A stretch of DNA of 26,668 nt from an uncultured Clostridium sp. (GCA_934746785.1 CAKVFO010000031.1:1-26668); one strand, 5' to 3'; positions 1 through 8,691 are shown, counted from the first letter of the stretch. The notes: generated by a model not told the origin, from the sequence alone. Program-made: numbers and translations.

Positions 1-1161
1 TACTTTACCTTCTAAGAATTCTAATGAAGCTCCACCACCAGTTGAAATGTGGCTCATCTTATCTCCGAATCCTAATGTATTAACAGCTGCAGCTGAATCT
101 CCACCACCAATTATAGTAGTAGCATCTGAATCTGCCATAGCCTTAGCTACTGCAATTGTACCCTTGTTGAAGTTTTCAAATTCGAATACTCCCATTGGTC
201 CGTTCCAGATAACTGTCTTAGCTTCTTTAACTGCTTCAGCATATAAAGCTTCAGTTTTAGGTCCGATATCTAATCCCATGTTTCCAGCAGGAATGTTTTG
301 ATCTTCTGTTACAGTAGCAGCTACATCTTTGAATTCAGTTGCAACTCTGTGGTCTACTGGTAATAAGAATTTAACACCTTTTTCTTCTGCCTTAGCTATC
401 ATTTCTTTAGCGTAATCTAATCTATCTTCTTCAACTAATGAAGTTCCGATTTCGTATCCTTGAGCTTTTAAGAATGTGTAAGCCATTCCACCACCGATGA
501 TGATAGTGTTAACTTTGTCTAAAAGGTTATTGATAACTGCGATCTTATCAGAAACTTTAGCTCCACCTAATATAGCTACGAATGGTCTTTCTGGAGTTTC
601 AACAGCATCTCCTAAGAACTTTAATTCTTTTTGGATTAAATATCCGCAAGCAGCTGTATCTAAGTAGTCAGTTACACCAACAGTTGAGCAGTGAGCTCTG
701 TGAGCTGTACCAAATGCATCGTTAACGAATACTTCAGCAAGTGAAGCTAATTCTTTAGAGAATTCTTCACCGTTCTTAGTTTCTTCTTTTCTGTATCTAG
801 TGTTTTGTAGTAAAACTACATCTCCATCCTTCATTTCTGCAACTGCAGCTTTAGCGTTATCTCCTACAACGTTGTCATCAGCAGCAAATTTAACTTCTTT
901 TCCTAGCATTTCGCTTAATCTCTTAGCAACTGGAGCTAAAGATAATTCTGGCTTTGGTTCTCCCTTTGGTTTACCCATGTGTGAGCAAAGGATAACCTTA
1001 GCACCATTTTCTACTAAATACTTTATAGTTGGTAATGCACCGTTTAATCTGTTTTCATCAGTTATAACGCCATCTTTTAATGGTACGTTGAAGTCACATC
1101 TTACTAAAACTTTTTTACCCTTTACTTGGATATCTTCTATAGTCTTCTTGTTAAAGTTCAT
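1..1161 (-). CDS. pgk: Phosphoglycerate kinase (C-terminus cut by window edge)
   Basis: Converts 1,3-bisphosphoglycerate and ADP to 3-phosphoglycerate and ATP in glycolysis; cytosolic. The minus-strand frame opens with ATG at 1161 (MNFNKKTIED) behind a GAGGTG ribosome binding site and stays open for 387 codons to the window edge. The family is about 395 residues, so only about ten C-terminal residues are missing. Visible hallmarks are the substrate loop RCDFNVP at residues 21-27, HMGKP, a late WNGPMGVFE and the nucleotide-binding GGGDSA about 35 residues before the cut. It follows gap by 134 nt with a hairpin in between, so it is most likely the third gene of the cggR-gap-pgk operon. Codon use is strongly biased, as expected for a highly expressed glycolytic gene, and this leaves long open frames on the opposite strand that are not genes. 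Confidence 0.97.
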   Translation of the reverse strand, partial: MNFNKKTIEDIQVKGKKVLVRCDFNVPLKDGVITDENRLNGALPTIKYLVENGAKVILCSHMGKPKGEPKPELSLAPVAKRLSEMLGKEVKFAADDNVVGDNAKAAVAEMKDGDVVLLQNTRYRKEETKNGEEFSKELASLAEVFVNDAFGTAHRAHCSTVGVTDYLDTAACGYLIQKELKFLGDAVETPERPFVAILGGAKVSDKIAVINNLLDKVNTIIIGGGMAYTFLKAQGYEIGTSLVEEDRLDYAKEMIAKAEEKGVKFLLPVDHRVATEFKDVAATVTEDQNIPAGNMGLDIGPKTEALYAEAVKEAKTVIWNGPMGVFEFENFNKGTIAVAKAMADSDATTIIGGGDSAAAVNTLGFGDKMSHISTGGGASLEFLEGKV

Positions 1162-1197
1162 TCTTTTCACCTCAAAATTTATTTATAATTCAAAAAT

Positions 1198-1233
1198 GGT
1201 CCGGTCTTATAAGTATGCCTTAGAGACCGGACC
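1198..1233 (-). other. Intercistronic hairpin between gap and pgk
   Basis: A perfect 10-bp GC-rich inverted repeat (GGTCCGGTCT / AGACCGGACC) with a 16-nt loop lies in the gap-pgk spacer. On the coding strand it is followed by ATTTTTG, only five T, so it could be a partial terminator or an mRNA stability or processing element rather than a full stop. Function is inferred; the inverted repeat is directly seen. Confidence 0.7.
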
Positions 1234-1295
1234 CTTTATAGGATCTTATAAGATTGCTTTAAAAAGCTCTAAATATCCTGTTTATTAAATACTAA

Positions 1296-2312
1296 TTAAG
1301 CTAATTCAGCGAAGTATTTAATTGTTCTAACCATTTGGCTAGTGTATGAGTTTTCGTTATCGTACCAAGATACTACTTTAACTAGAGTAGTTCCATCACC
1401 CATATCCATAACCTTAGTTTGAGTAGCATCGAATAATGAACCATAAGTGATTCCTACGATATCAGAAGAAACTAATTCTTCTTCAGTGTATCCGAATGAT
1501 GCAGAAGCTGCTGCTTTCATAGCTGCATTTACATCTTCTTCAGTTACCTTACCTTCTACAGTAGCGATAAGTTGAGTTAATGAACCAGTTGGAACTGGAA
1601 CTCTTTGAGCACATCCATCTAATACTCCGTTTAATTCTGGAATAACTAATCCGATTGCTTTAGCAGCACCAGTTGAGTTTGGTACTATATTAACAGCTGC
1701 AGCTCTAGCTCTTCTTAAATCACCTTTTCTTTGAGGTCCATCAAGAGTCATTTGATCTCCAGTGTAAGCATGGATAGTAGTCATGTATCCTTTCTTAATC
1801 TTAGCTAACTTGTTTAATGTATCAGCCATAGGAGCTAAACAGTTAGTTGTACAAGAAGCTGCAGATATAACTGTATCTTCCTTAGTTAATGTATTTTCGT
1901 TTACGCTGTATACGATTGTTGGAAGGTCGTTTCCTGCTGGTGCAGATATAACAACTTTCTTAGCACCTGCTTCAATGTGAGCAGAAGCCTTAGCTTTTGA
2001 AGTGTAGAATCCTGTACATTCTAATACTACGTCTACATCTAAGTCTCCCCATGGAAGTTCCTTAGCATCAGCCTTAGCGTAGATTTTGATTTCCTTACCA
2101 TCAACTGTGATTGAATCTTCTCCAGCTGTAACTTTGTCAGCTAAAGCATATCTACCTTGTGCTGAGTCATATTTTAATAAATGAGCAAGCATCTTAGGGC
2201 TAGTTAAGTCGTTGATTGCAACTACATCATAACCTTCTGCTCCGAACATTTGTCTGAATGCAAGACGTCCAATACGTCCAAAACCATTAATTGCTACTTT
2301 TACATTTGCCAT
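1296..2312 (-). CDS. gap: Glyceraldehyde-3-phosphate dehydrogenase, type I
   Basis: Oxidises and phosphorylates glyceraldehyde-3-phosphate with NAD+ to 1,3-bisphosphoglycerate in glycolysis; normally a cytosolic homotetramer. At 338 residues it matches the family length. Visible are the Rossmann start NGFGRIGR (residues 9-16), an acidic residue in INDL (about 33-36) typical of NAD preference, the catalytic SCTTNC with Cys154, His181 in TIHAYT, and the C-terminal WYDNENSY motif. The ATG at 2312 follows an AGGAGG box with normal spacing. It lies 48 nt downstream of cggR and upstream of pgk, as in the CggR-controlled glycolytic operons of Firmicutes, and is expected to be induced by sugar through CggR. 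Confidence 0.98.
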   Translation of the reverse strand: MANVKVAINGFGRIGRLAFRQMFGAEGYDVVAINDLTSPKMLAHLLKYDSAQGRYALADKVTAGEDSITVDGKEIKIYAKADAKELPWGDLDVDVVLECTGFYTSKAKASAHIEAGAKKVVISAPAGNDLPTIVYSVNENTLTKEDTVISAASCTTNCLAPMADTLNKLAKIKKGYMTTIHAYTGDQMTLDGPQRKGDLRRARAAAVNIVPNSTGAAKAIGLVIPELNGVLDGCAQRVPVPTGSLTQLIATVEGKVTEEDVNAAMKAAASASFGYTEEELVSSDIVGITYGSLFDATQTKVMDMGDGTTLVKVVSWYDNENSYTSQMVRTIKYFAELA

Positions 2313-2360
2313 TGTAAAATTACCTCCTAAAAATGTATTTATAAAAATTTTTTTTATAAA

Positions 2361-3407
2361 TTAGCTTGTTTGTAATGTATCCCTCTTCAAAATTTCCAAC
2401 ATTTTTCTACCTGCTGCTTCATCTGTAACAAGGATTCCATTAATATTATTACGTTGAGTTGAAATTATGGACTCTACTTTATTTTTTCCACCTGCCACAG
2501 CAATATGTATATTAATTTTTCTTGATGCATTAATACCTAATCCTATTGGCGTAGTTTGTGATACAACCTGTGAATCTTTGTCAAAATAACATCCAAATGC
2601 TTCACCTATTGCGCCTAATTTTTCAAGTCTATTAATTTCTTTTTCTGATGCTCCTCTTTTTATTGCCATTTTTCTAGCATTACCAATACCATATATTAAT
2701 ATATCAGCATGATGAATGCAATCAATAACTTCTTTTATTTCCTTTTCTTTTAAGAGACTATCTAAAATCTCCGATGAAAGATTTTCTGGAATATGAAGGA
2801 GCTTGTAAGTTCCATTTAACTTTTTTGCCAAAGATGCTGCTAAAGTATTAGCCTGAGTTTCAACTTTCCTCCCCATGCCTCCTCTAGCTGGAACCACTAA
2901 TATATTTGAAAAGTTATTTAGCCTTGGAAAGGCTTCCACAACTTCCTTAAGCGTACTTCCACCAGTTAAAGCTATTATACTATTATCTTTAATAATATCT
3001 TTAACATAGTTTGAACTTGCTTTACCAAGTTCCTTTAAAATGGTTGGATTCTCATCCACATCTCCTGGGACAATTATAACTTGTCTTAAATTTAATAAAC
3101 TTTTTAATTGTTTTTCTATTTCTGATAATCCTTTAATCTCATGAATAAAATCTTTTAACTTATTAACAATTTCTTCTCCGCTGCTTGTAACTGTCATACC
3201 CGGAGTATTTATTTCTATAAGACCTTGCTCTTTTAGAATACTAATTTCTGTTCTTACTATTCTTTCTCCCAAGTTTAGCTGATTCGCAAGAATCCTTCTT
3301 CCTATTGGTTGATTATAGTAAATAGTCCTTAGTATATTGTATCTTTTCTCGAGCACTTCAACAAGTTCAGGAACTATCTTCATCTCTAACTTTAATATTT
3401 CCTTCAA
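2361..3407 (-). CDS. cggR: Central glycolytic genes regulator CggR (SorC family)
   Basis: Repressor of the gapA operon in Firmicutes; fructose-1,6-bisphosphate relieves DNA binding. The N-terminus carries a winged helix (PIGRRILANQLNLGERIVR region) and the rest is a SorC sugar-binding domain with TGGSTL, VPARGGMG, GIGNA and a late VTDEAAGRKML. I place the start at the TTG at 3407, which has an AAAGGAG box 8 nt upstream and gives 348 residues. It also brings the N-terminus into register with Bacillus CggR as I remember it (KLEMKIVPELVEVLEKRY). A longer frame from a GTG at 3461 exists, but it would translate through the operator DNA. First gene of cggR-gap-pgk. Confidence 0.93.
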   Translation of the reverse strand: MKEILKLEMKIVPELVEVLEKRYNILRTIYYNQPIGRRILANQLNLGERIVRTEISILKEQGLIEINTPGMTVTSSGEEIVNKLKDFIHEIKGLSEIEKQLKSLLNLRQVIIVPGDVDENPTILKELGKASSNYVKDIIKDNSIIALTGGSTLKEVVEAFPRLNNFSNILVVPARGGMGRKVETQANTLAASLAKKLNGTYKLLHIPENLSSEILDSLLKEKEIKEVIDCIHHADILIYGIGNARKMAIKRGASEKEINRLEKLGAIGEAFGCYFDKDSQVVSQTTPIGLGINASRKINIHIAVAGGKNKVESIISTQRNNINGILVTDEAAGRKMLEILKRDTLQTS

Positions 3408-3434
3408 CTTAAACACTCCTTTGGGCTTTTTGAT

Positions 3435-3460
3435 GTCCCACTTATCAATTTTATGTCCCA
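3435..3460 (-). promoter_or_regulatory. CggR-type operator, tandem TGGGAC repeats
   Basis: On the minus strand two TGGGAC hexamers begin exactly 20 bp apart (plus-strand GTCCCA at 3455-3460 and 3435-3440). Known Bacillus CggR operators are direct repeats CGGGAC-N6-TGTC-N4-CGGGAC, also with a 20-bp period. The site lies just downstream of the -10 box and upstream of the cggR start, the roadblock position used in Bacillus. The TGTC half-elements are degenerate here. Confidence 0.85.
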
Positions 3461-3468
3461 CATATATT

Positions 3469-3497
3469 ATTATAAAGCATGAATAAGAATTTTTAAA
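3469..3497 (-). promoter_or_regulatory. Promoter of cggR-gap-pgk
   Basis: On the minus strand a perfect -10 TATAAT (3469-3474) is preceded by a 17-nt spacer and TTTAAA (3492-3497, 4/6 to TTGACA). It fires directly into the operator. Confidence 0.7.
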
Positions 3498-3578
3498 GAG
3501 GTTATGAAAAATTTTTCTAAAATATACTTTAATATTAATAGTTTTCTCTCTAAATAAAATCTTTATTCATACATTTAC

Positions 3579-4910
3579 TTAAAATATTTTTCTTTTACGT
3601 GAAGATTTTATTCCTATTTCTTCTCTATACTTAGCTACTGTTCTTCTTGATATTTCTATATTCATAGTTTTTAGTTTTTCCGCTATTTCTTGATCTGATA
3701 ATGGATTTTTTTTATTTTCTTTAGAAATTATTTTTTTTATAGAATCTTTTATGTAATCTACAGACATATCATTTTCAATATTTTTTATTGCATTGATTGT
3801 AAATAAATCTTTTATTTTTAAAACTCCAAAGGTAGTTAAAATAAACTTATTCTTTATGGCTCTGCTTATAGTAGACTCACTATATTTTAACTCTTCAGCT
3901 GCTTCCTTAATAGTCATAGGCTTTAGAAAAATTTTTTTTCCTATAAAATAACTATATTGCCTTTTAACCACATACTCTAAAATCTGCTTTAATGTGTTTT
4001 TTCTTTCTTCTATGCTTTTTATTAAAAACTCTGCTCTGCCAATCTTATCTTTAACATATTGCTGTGCCTCTTTATCTTTCCCTTCCCTTAATATTTTCTT
4101 ATATGTACTACTTACTATAAACTTAGGTACTGATTGTTCATTAATTATTATTTCTAAATTTTCTCCAATCTTTCGTATTTCTGCTTCTGGAATAATATAT
4201 CTATAATCTTCTCCAGTATAGAATCCTCTTGATGGTCTAGGTTCCAGTCCTCTTATAATCATTGAATACCTTTGAGCTTCTGACTTAGTTATTTTTAATT
4301 CTCTTGATATTTTTCCTAAATCATCATTTCCTATGTCTTCTAAGTTATTTTCTATAATATTAAAAAGATTTTCTTCCTCTATCCCCAAATATTTAATTTG
4401 TATAAGTAAACATTCTTTTAAATCTCTAGCACCTATTCCATGTGGTTCTAAACTTTGTATAAGTTCCAAAGCTTTATCAATAATATTAATATCTACTGAA
4501 AGTTTGTCTGCTATTTCTCTTTCATTCATTTTAAAATATCCATTATCATCTAGACACTCAATTAAATAATCAGCTGTTTTTCTAATTATCACATCTTTTT
4601 CAACTTCTAACACTTCTTCATGCAGATAATCTCGTAAAGATTTTTTAACTGAAACAAAATTTAAGGGAGATATATCTGATCTTATATTAGATGACTTTTC
4701 CCTTATTATGTTGAAGTCACTTTCTTTAATATTAACAGATAAATTCTCATTAACTTCAATGACTGGATTTTCTATAAACTCTTTTTCCATGAATTCGTTT
4801 AATTCATTTGTTGACATTTGTAATATATTTATTGAAAGCTGCATTTCTTTTGTCATTGCAAGCTTTTGCATCTGCTTTATTCCATAAGAATATCTTGTTT
4901 CCATTACCAC
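3579..4910 (-). CDS. rpoN: RNA polymerase sigma-54 factor
   Basis: Alternative sigma factor that binds -24/-12 promoters and needs an AAA+ activator to open them. The order is as in the family: a glutamine-rich region I near the N-terminus (KQMQKLAMTKEMQLSINILQ, residues 12-31), the core-binding domain with repeated DxxGY/LEPxGIGARDL-type motifs, a helix-turn-helix (IKEAAEELKYSESTISRAI), and the diagnostic RpoN box SRRTVAKYRE near residues 421-430. The 443-residue length is at the short end for RpoN. Start is GTG at 4910 with GGAGG 7 nt upstream; ATG at 4904 is the alternative. It lies about 80 bp upstream of the cggR promoter, an arrangement I recall from other clostridia. No activator gene or sigma-54 target promoter was recognised in the window. 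Confidence 0.95.
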   Translation of the reverse strand: MVMETRYSYGIKQMQKLAMTKEMQLSINILQMSTNELNEFMEKEFIENPVIEVNENLSVNIKESDFNIIREKSSNIRSDISPLNFVSVKKSLRDYLHEEVLEVEKDVIIRKTADYLIECLDDNGYFKMNEREIADKLSVDINIIDKALELIQSLEPHGIGARDLKECLLIQIKYLGIEEENLFNIIENNLEDIGNDDLGKISRELKITKSEAQRYSMIIRGLEPRPSRGFYTGEDYRYIIPEAEIRKIGENLEIIINEQSVPKFIVSSTYKKILREGKDKEAQQYVKDKIGRAEFLIKSIEERKNTLKQILEYVVKRQYSYFIGKKIFLKPMTIKEAAEELKYSESTISRAIKNKFILTTFGVLKIKDLFTINAIKNIENDMSVDYIKDSIKKIISKENKKNPLSDQEIAEKLKTMNIEISRRTVAKYREEIGIKSSRKRKIF

Positions 4911-4976
4911 CCTTTATCCTCCCAATAAATATATTTTATTACTTTTATGTAAAATTGTACATAATAAAGGTTAGAA

Positions 4977-5070
4977 ACAAGGTAGCTGATGCCATACTTT
5001 TTTAGTGTAGTGAACAACTCTGTTAAAGCATATAAAAAGTTCTAAAATCAAAATAATTTCTTATACGTAA
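4977..5070 (+). repeat. Dispersed intergenic repeat, copy A (diverged)
   Basis: It begins ACAAGGTAGCTGATGCC, continues AAAAGTTCTAAAATCAAAAT and ends CTTATACGT. It aligns over its whole length with the copies at 18887 and 26593 but has lost most of the hairpin pairing and carries a 1-nt insertion. Its right end abuts the A-run (minus-strand U-run) of the degV terminator. It fills most of the 203-bp spacer between degV and rpoN. Confidence 0.7.
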
Positions 5071-5111
5071 AAAAAATATCAAGTAACTTTTAAAGTCACT
5101 TGATATTTTTT
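5071..5111 (-). terminator. Rho-independent terminator of trmL-degV
   Basis: A 14-bp inverted repeat (5071-5084 with 5098-5111, core ATATCAAGT) directly follows the degV stop. On the minus strand it runs into eight T. The A/T-rich arms could also work for plus-strand transcripts. Confidence 0.88.
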
Positions 5112-5113
5112 AA

Positions 5114-5959
5114 TTATTTTTCATCTGCAAAGAAAAATAATCCTGTTGCATTATCTCCTGAATGAATACCTACTGTACATCCAACATCTGTAACTATATA
5201 CTCTATATTATTTTCTTCTAAATATTCTTTTATAATTCCGAATACTTCCACATTATTAATATTAATAAGAACTACCGGCATTCCTTCTAAATGTCCAAGT
5301 TCCTCTAAATCTTTAATAATTCTTTTAGCAGCTTTCTTGCCGCCTCTTACTTTATCTTTAACAGACATTAGTCCATCTTTTACTTCAAGAATAAGTTTAA
5401 TTCCAAGTACTCCAGTTACAACACTAACTGTCTTTGGAATTCTTCCACCTTTAACAAGGTTATCTAAACATTCAAAACATAATGATGATGAAATAGAACT
5501 TTTCTTTTCCTCTAAGTCTTTAATTATTTCTTCAAAAGATTTACCTGCATCTCTTAAAATTGCTGCTCTATAAGCAAGAAGTGCTAACCCTGATGTTACA
5601 TTTCTTGAATCTACAACATATATATCATCACTGTCAATCATGCTTTTTGCTAAACTTGCTGATTGATATGTTCCACTCATTCCCGATGAAATGTTAACAC
5701 AAATTATCTTATATCCTTCATCTAAGTATTTTCTAAATGCTTCTTCAAATCTTACTGGTGTAACTTGAGCTGTATTTGGAAAAACTTCTGGATTTTTTCT
5801 CATTCTCTCAAACATAGATTCTCTATCTATGTCTACTCCATCAAGGTAACTATCCTCTCCGAAGTTAATAAGTAATGGTAATACTGTTATATCTAATTTA
5901 TCAAAAATCTCCTTTGGTAAATCAGCTGAACTATCTGTTATTATTTTTATCTTTTCCAT
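5114..5959 (-). CDS. DegV family fatty-acid-binding protein
   Basis: DegV/FakB-type proteins bind a fatty acid; with the FakA kinase they supply acyl-phosphate for phospholipid synthesis. Visible motifs are TDSSADLP at the N-terminus, NISSGMSGTYQSA, VVDSRNVTSGLALL, GGRIP and the late GIHSGDNATGLFF. Length is 281 residues, as expected. I start at the ATG at 5959, ten nt after GAGGGG; an ATG at 5968 is only one nt from that box and would give 284 residues. It follows trmL by 20 nt in one operon and ends at a strong terminator. No fakA is present here, so the partner and ligand are inferred from family only. Confidence 0.92.
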   Translation of the reverse strand: MEKIKIITDSSADLPKEIFDKLDITVLPLLINFGEDSYLDGVDIDRESMFERMRKNPEVFPNTAQVTPVRFEEAFRKYLDEGYKIICVNISSGMSGTYQSASLAKSMIDSDDIYVVDSRNVTSGLALLAYRAAILRDAGKSFEEIIKDLEEKKSSISSSLCFECLDNLVKGGRIPKTVSVVTGVLGIKLILEVKDGLMSVKDKVRGGKKAAKRIIKDLEELGHLEGMPVVLININNVEVFGIIKEYLEENNIEYIVTDVGCTVGIHSGDNATGLFFFADEK

Positions 5960-5979
5960 TTTTATCATTCCCCTCTACT

Positions 5980-6441
5980 TTATTTCATATTAGGAAATCC
6001 TATCTGTCTTAATGCCTCATATGCAATTATTGCAACTGTGTTAGATAAATTCAAACTTCTAGTACTAGTTTGTAACATTGGCACTCTAATATTCTCTAAA
6101 TCTTCATGAACATTTTCTGGAACCCCAGCTGATTCCTTACCGAACATAATAAAGTCTCCTTCTTGGTAAGAAACTTCATCATAATACTCACCACCATGAG
6201 TAGTTCCTAAAAATATTCTTTTATCTCCATACTTTTTCATAAAGTCTTCGTAGCTTTCATGTACTTCTAAGTCTAGATATTTCCAATAATCTAATCCTGC
6301 TCTTCTTAAATGTTTTTCATCTAGTTCAAAACCTAATGGTTTTATTAAGTGAAGCTTAGAATTTGTTAAAACACAAGTTCTTGCTATATTCCCTGTATTT
6401 TGTGGTATCTCAGGCTGATACAATACTATATTTAAATTCAA
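5980..6441 (-). CDS. trmL: tRNA (cytidine/uridine-34 2'-O)-methyltransferase TrmL
   Basis: SPOUT-fold methyltransferase that methylates the ribose at wobble position 34 of tRNA-Leu isoacceptors using S-adenosylmethionine. The three SPOUT motifs are present: PEIPQNTGNIART near the N-terminus, FGKESAGVP in the middle and LNLSNTVAIIAYEALRQ near the C-terminus, which form the knotted SAM pocket. At 153 residues it is the stand-alone length of the family. Start is TTG at 6441, with GGAGG 10 nt upstream and the canonical N-terminus (NIVLYQPEIPQNTGN) right behind it. It heads a two-gene unit with degV. Confidence 0.95.
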   Translation of the reverse strand: MNLNIVLYQPEIPQNTGNIARTCVLTNSKLHLIKPLGFELDEKHLRRAGLDYWKYLDLEVHESYEDFMKKYGDKRIFLGTTHGGEYYDEVSYQEGDFIMFGKESAGVPENVHEDLENIRVPMLQTSTRSLNLSNTVAIIAYEALRQIGFPNMK

Positions 6442-6520
6442 AACCTTATATCCTCCATAAAACTATATAATTATACTTAGAGTATTCATTCCAATATTAT
6501 AACCTTTATATTTACTTTCT

Positions 6521-7273
6521 TCAATGGAGAAATTTCTTTATAGCTTTCGCTACTCCATAGTTTTTGTTTGTATCTGTAACATAATCAGCTGATTTCCTTG
6601 CTATTTTAACTGCATTTCCCATTGCTACAAAGGCTCCTGAATTTTTAATCATTGAAATATCATTTTCATTGTCTCCTATGCATAACACTTCACTTTTATC
6701 TATTTTTAAATACTCACTTAAAAATTTAACTGCCTCACCTTTACTAACATCATAATCTGTTACTTCTGCTGAATATTTACCATCACCACATATAGTTAAA
6801 TCTCCATCCTTACTCAATTCTTCTTTAAACTTTTTTATATCTGAACTATTTAAAGAATAGACAACACATTTTACTATATCATTTTTATATCTATATATTT
6901 TACCAATTAAAAATGCTTTGAAATTATTAGGAAGTATTCTGTCTTTAGTATAAAAGTGTGCTGTCAAATTATATTTCTCAATCAAATCACAAATTCTTAA
7001 ACATCTATCCACTGATATATTTTTATAAAGTAAATTATTTAAATCTTCATCACCTACTACTGACCCATTAGCTGCTATTACAGGGCATCTAAGTTTTAAA
7101 CTTCTAGATACATTTGCTGCATTATTAAAGATTCTTCCCGTAGTAATTATAATTTTAATACCTTGTTTATAAGCATTATATATAGTTTCTCTATCTTCTT
7201 TTGATATTCTTCTAATCTTTTTTCCATTAAATAAAGTTCCATCAAGATCTATACATATCATTTTAATCTTCAT
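6521..7273 (-). CDS. Cof-type HAD-IIB family phosphatase
   Basis: Haloacid-dehalogenase hydrolase of the Cof/YidA class, likely a cytosolic phosphatase of sugar phosphates, nucleotides or flavin mononucleotide; the substrate cannot be read from sequence. Motif I is IDLDGTLF with nucleophile Asp9 and acid/base Asp11, motif II is the ITTGR threonine pair near 44-45, motif III is Lys178 and motif IV is GDNENDISM with Asp201 and Asp205. The C2B cap lies between motifs II and III. At 250 residues it is complete. It starts 15 nt after the VanW-family gene and is probably co-transcribed with it; 79 nt separate it from trmL. Confidence 0.9.
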   Translation of the reverse strand: MKIKMICIDLDGTLFNGKKIRRISKEDRETIYNAYKQGIKIIITTGRIFNNAANVSRSLKLRCPVIAANGSVVGDEDLNNLLYKNISVDRCLRICDLIEKYNLTAHFYTKDRILPNNFKAFLIGKIYRYKNDIVKCVVYSLNSSDIKKFKEELSKDGDLTICGDGKYSAEVTDYDVSKGEAVKFLSEYLKIDKSEVLCIGDNENDISMIKNSGAFVAMGNAVKIARKSADYVTDTNKNYGVAKAIKKFLH

Positions 7274-7288
7274 ATTATCAACCCACTA

Positions 7289-8572
7289 CTATTGTGCTGC
7301 TGGCTTATAAGTATCTGTTGCTATATATTCTCTATTAATCTCAACTCCATTTTTATAAGTAACTTGATATGATTTTGCTTTAGAATTTCCTTGTGCATCT
7401 GTTCCCAAATTCTCTGATACAAGTTCATATGTATTCCCTCCTAAAGCTGCTGGATCACCATAAATATTAAATGTTACAGTACCATTTCCTGCAATACCTT
7501 CTATATATATTGGAAAGTCATAAGTATTTTTAAATTTATAATCTAAATATCCCCATGCTACAGTTGCATCAAGTCCAAGTTCTGCATATCCTACAGGCAT
7601 CATATGATTATGTCTTTCTACTGATCTTATGTTAGCTCTCATAACAGCTCTATATAAAGCACTAGATACTTGACATATTCCTCCTGCTTCAACTTGTTCA
7701 ACTTTTCCATTAACATAGCCTCCAGCAAAAGTATATCTTCCTTTACCTTTTTGGCTTACTTCATCATAGCTAAAAGTTTCCCCTGGCATTAATATAGTTC
7801 CATTAACTAAGGAAGTGGCAATTTCTAAATTTTTACCCCTCTCTCCAACTGCATATCTAGTGCTTGCTGTAGACATTCTTCCTTTTATTTTTTCTAAATC
7901 TGACTTTAAGATTTTAGCTTTTATTTCAGTACATTTTATATTTAAGTTAACTTCTTTTCCCGCTTCATTTTCTATAAAATTACTTACCTTATTATTAAGG
8001 TCATCTTTATCAACTTCACATCCTGTCATATCTGCTACAATATTAGGTACACCTGATACAATAGATATAGATGCATCTTTAGCTGCTATGTATGATAAAT
8101 TACTTACTTGTTCTTTTATGTTTTCTAATTTTTCTTCATTATAATCAAAGTCTAAATCTAAATTATAAACTTTATTATCCTTATTTTTTATTAAGGAAAG
8201 TTTCTTAAACATATTTGTTTCTTTACCAACTTGTAAAGCTTCACTCACAGTATCTTCTATATTATATCTTCCATCAATATCTCCATATGTGTAAGTGTAC
8301 TTTTTATTATCAACTGAAAATTCTATCTTCTTATCACTTAAATTTTCTCTGAATTTTTTAGTTAGGATATCCGAGGCTTCTTCTCCCGTCATTCCACTTA
8401 AATCTATTCCCTTTACTGTGACTCCAGAATAGATTTTATTCTCCCACTTATCAACTATTTTTTTTGTAGATAAAGCATATCCGCCAAAACCTGCTAAGGC
8501 TAAAGCTGATACTGCTGATATATAAAAGAATATATTTTTATATATTGGAACTTTTGCTGCTCTCCTTGCCAT
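7289..8572 (-). CDS. VanW family membrane-anchored protein (YoaR-like)
   Basis: A surface protein of the VanW/YoaR family; molecular function is unknown, with a wall-associated role presumed. Start is ATG at 8572 behind AGGGGG with a 7-nt spacer, giving 427 residues (MARRAAKVP). An upstream in-frame ATG at 8614 lacks this box. The basic N-terminus is followed by one hydrophobic segment (about 12-34), a signal anchor. Next comes a putative peptidoglycan-binding region (VKGIDLSGMTGEEA and its repeat), then the VanW domain with MPGETFSYDEV, GGICQVSSALYRA and the RHNHMMPVGYAELGLDAT stretch. A TATAAT at 8606-8611 may be its promoter. It precedes the HAD gene. The family name comes from van clusters, but most members, like this one, lie outside them. 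Confidence 0.9.
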   Translation of the reverse strand: MARRAAKVPIYKNIFFYISAVSALALAGFGGYALSTKKIVDKWENKIYSGVTVKGIDLSGMTGEEASDILTKKFRENLSDKKIEFSVDNKKYTYTYGDIDGRYNIEDTVSEALQVGKETNMFKKLSLIKNKDNKVYNLDLDFDYNEEKLENIKEQVSNLSYIAAKDASISIVSGVPNIVADMTGCEVDKDDLNNKVSNFIENEAGKEVNLNIKCTEIKAKILKSDLEKIKGRMSTASTRYAVGERGKNLEIATSLVNGTILMPGETFSYDEVSQKGKGRYTFAGGYVNGKVEQVEAGGICQVSSALYRAVMRANIRSVERHNHMMPVGYAELGLDATVAWGYLDYKFKNTYDFPIYIEGIAGNGTVTFNIYGDPAALGGNTYELVSENLGTDAQGNSKAKSYQVTYKNGVEINREYIATDTYKPAAQ

Positions 8573-8671
8573 TTTTAATCCCCCTTGTAAAAACATCGCC
8601 TTTTCATTATACATTACTTTGATAAAAAATAATTAAATTTCAACAATTTTTATTTATTTTTAAAAATTAAA

Positions 8672-8691
8672 ATGGCACATTTCTGTGCCAT
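8672..8691 (-). terminator. Terminator of the GH25 gene
   Basis: A perfect 8-bp stem (ATGGCACA / TGTGCCAT) with a GAAA tetraloop on the minus strand is followed by TTTTAATTTTT. It sits 6 nt after the stop of the GH25-like gene. Confidence 0.88.

Noticed and set aside
800..1288. 162-codon plus-strand open frame opposite pgk (also 47-301)
   Set aside because: It is antisense to the strongly conserved pgk frame; the biased codon use of pgk and gap removes stops on the other strand. No ribosome binding site or family is seen.
3408..3461. 18-residue N-terminal extension of CggR from GTG 3461
   Set aside because: These codons are the tandem TGGGAC operator, and the GTG lacks a ribosome binding site, whereas TTG 3407 has AAAGGAG at 8 nt.
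4911..5070. CRISPR or tandem repeat array
   Set aside because: The repeat copies are single and kilobases apart, with no regular spacers and no cas genes in the window.
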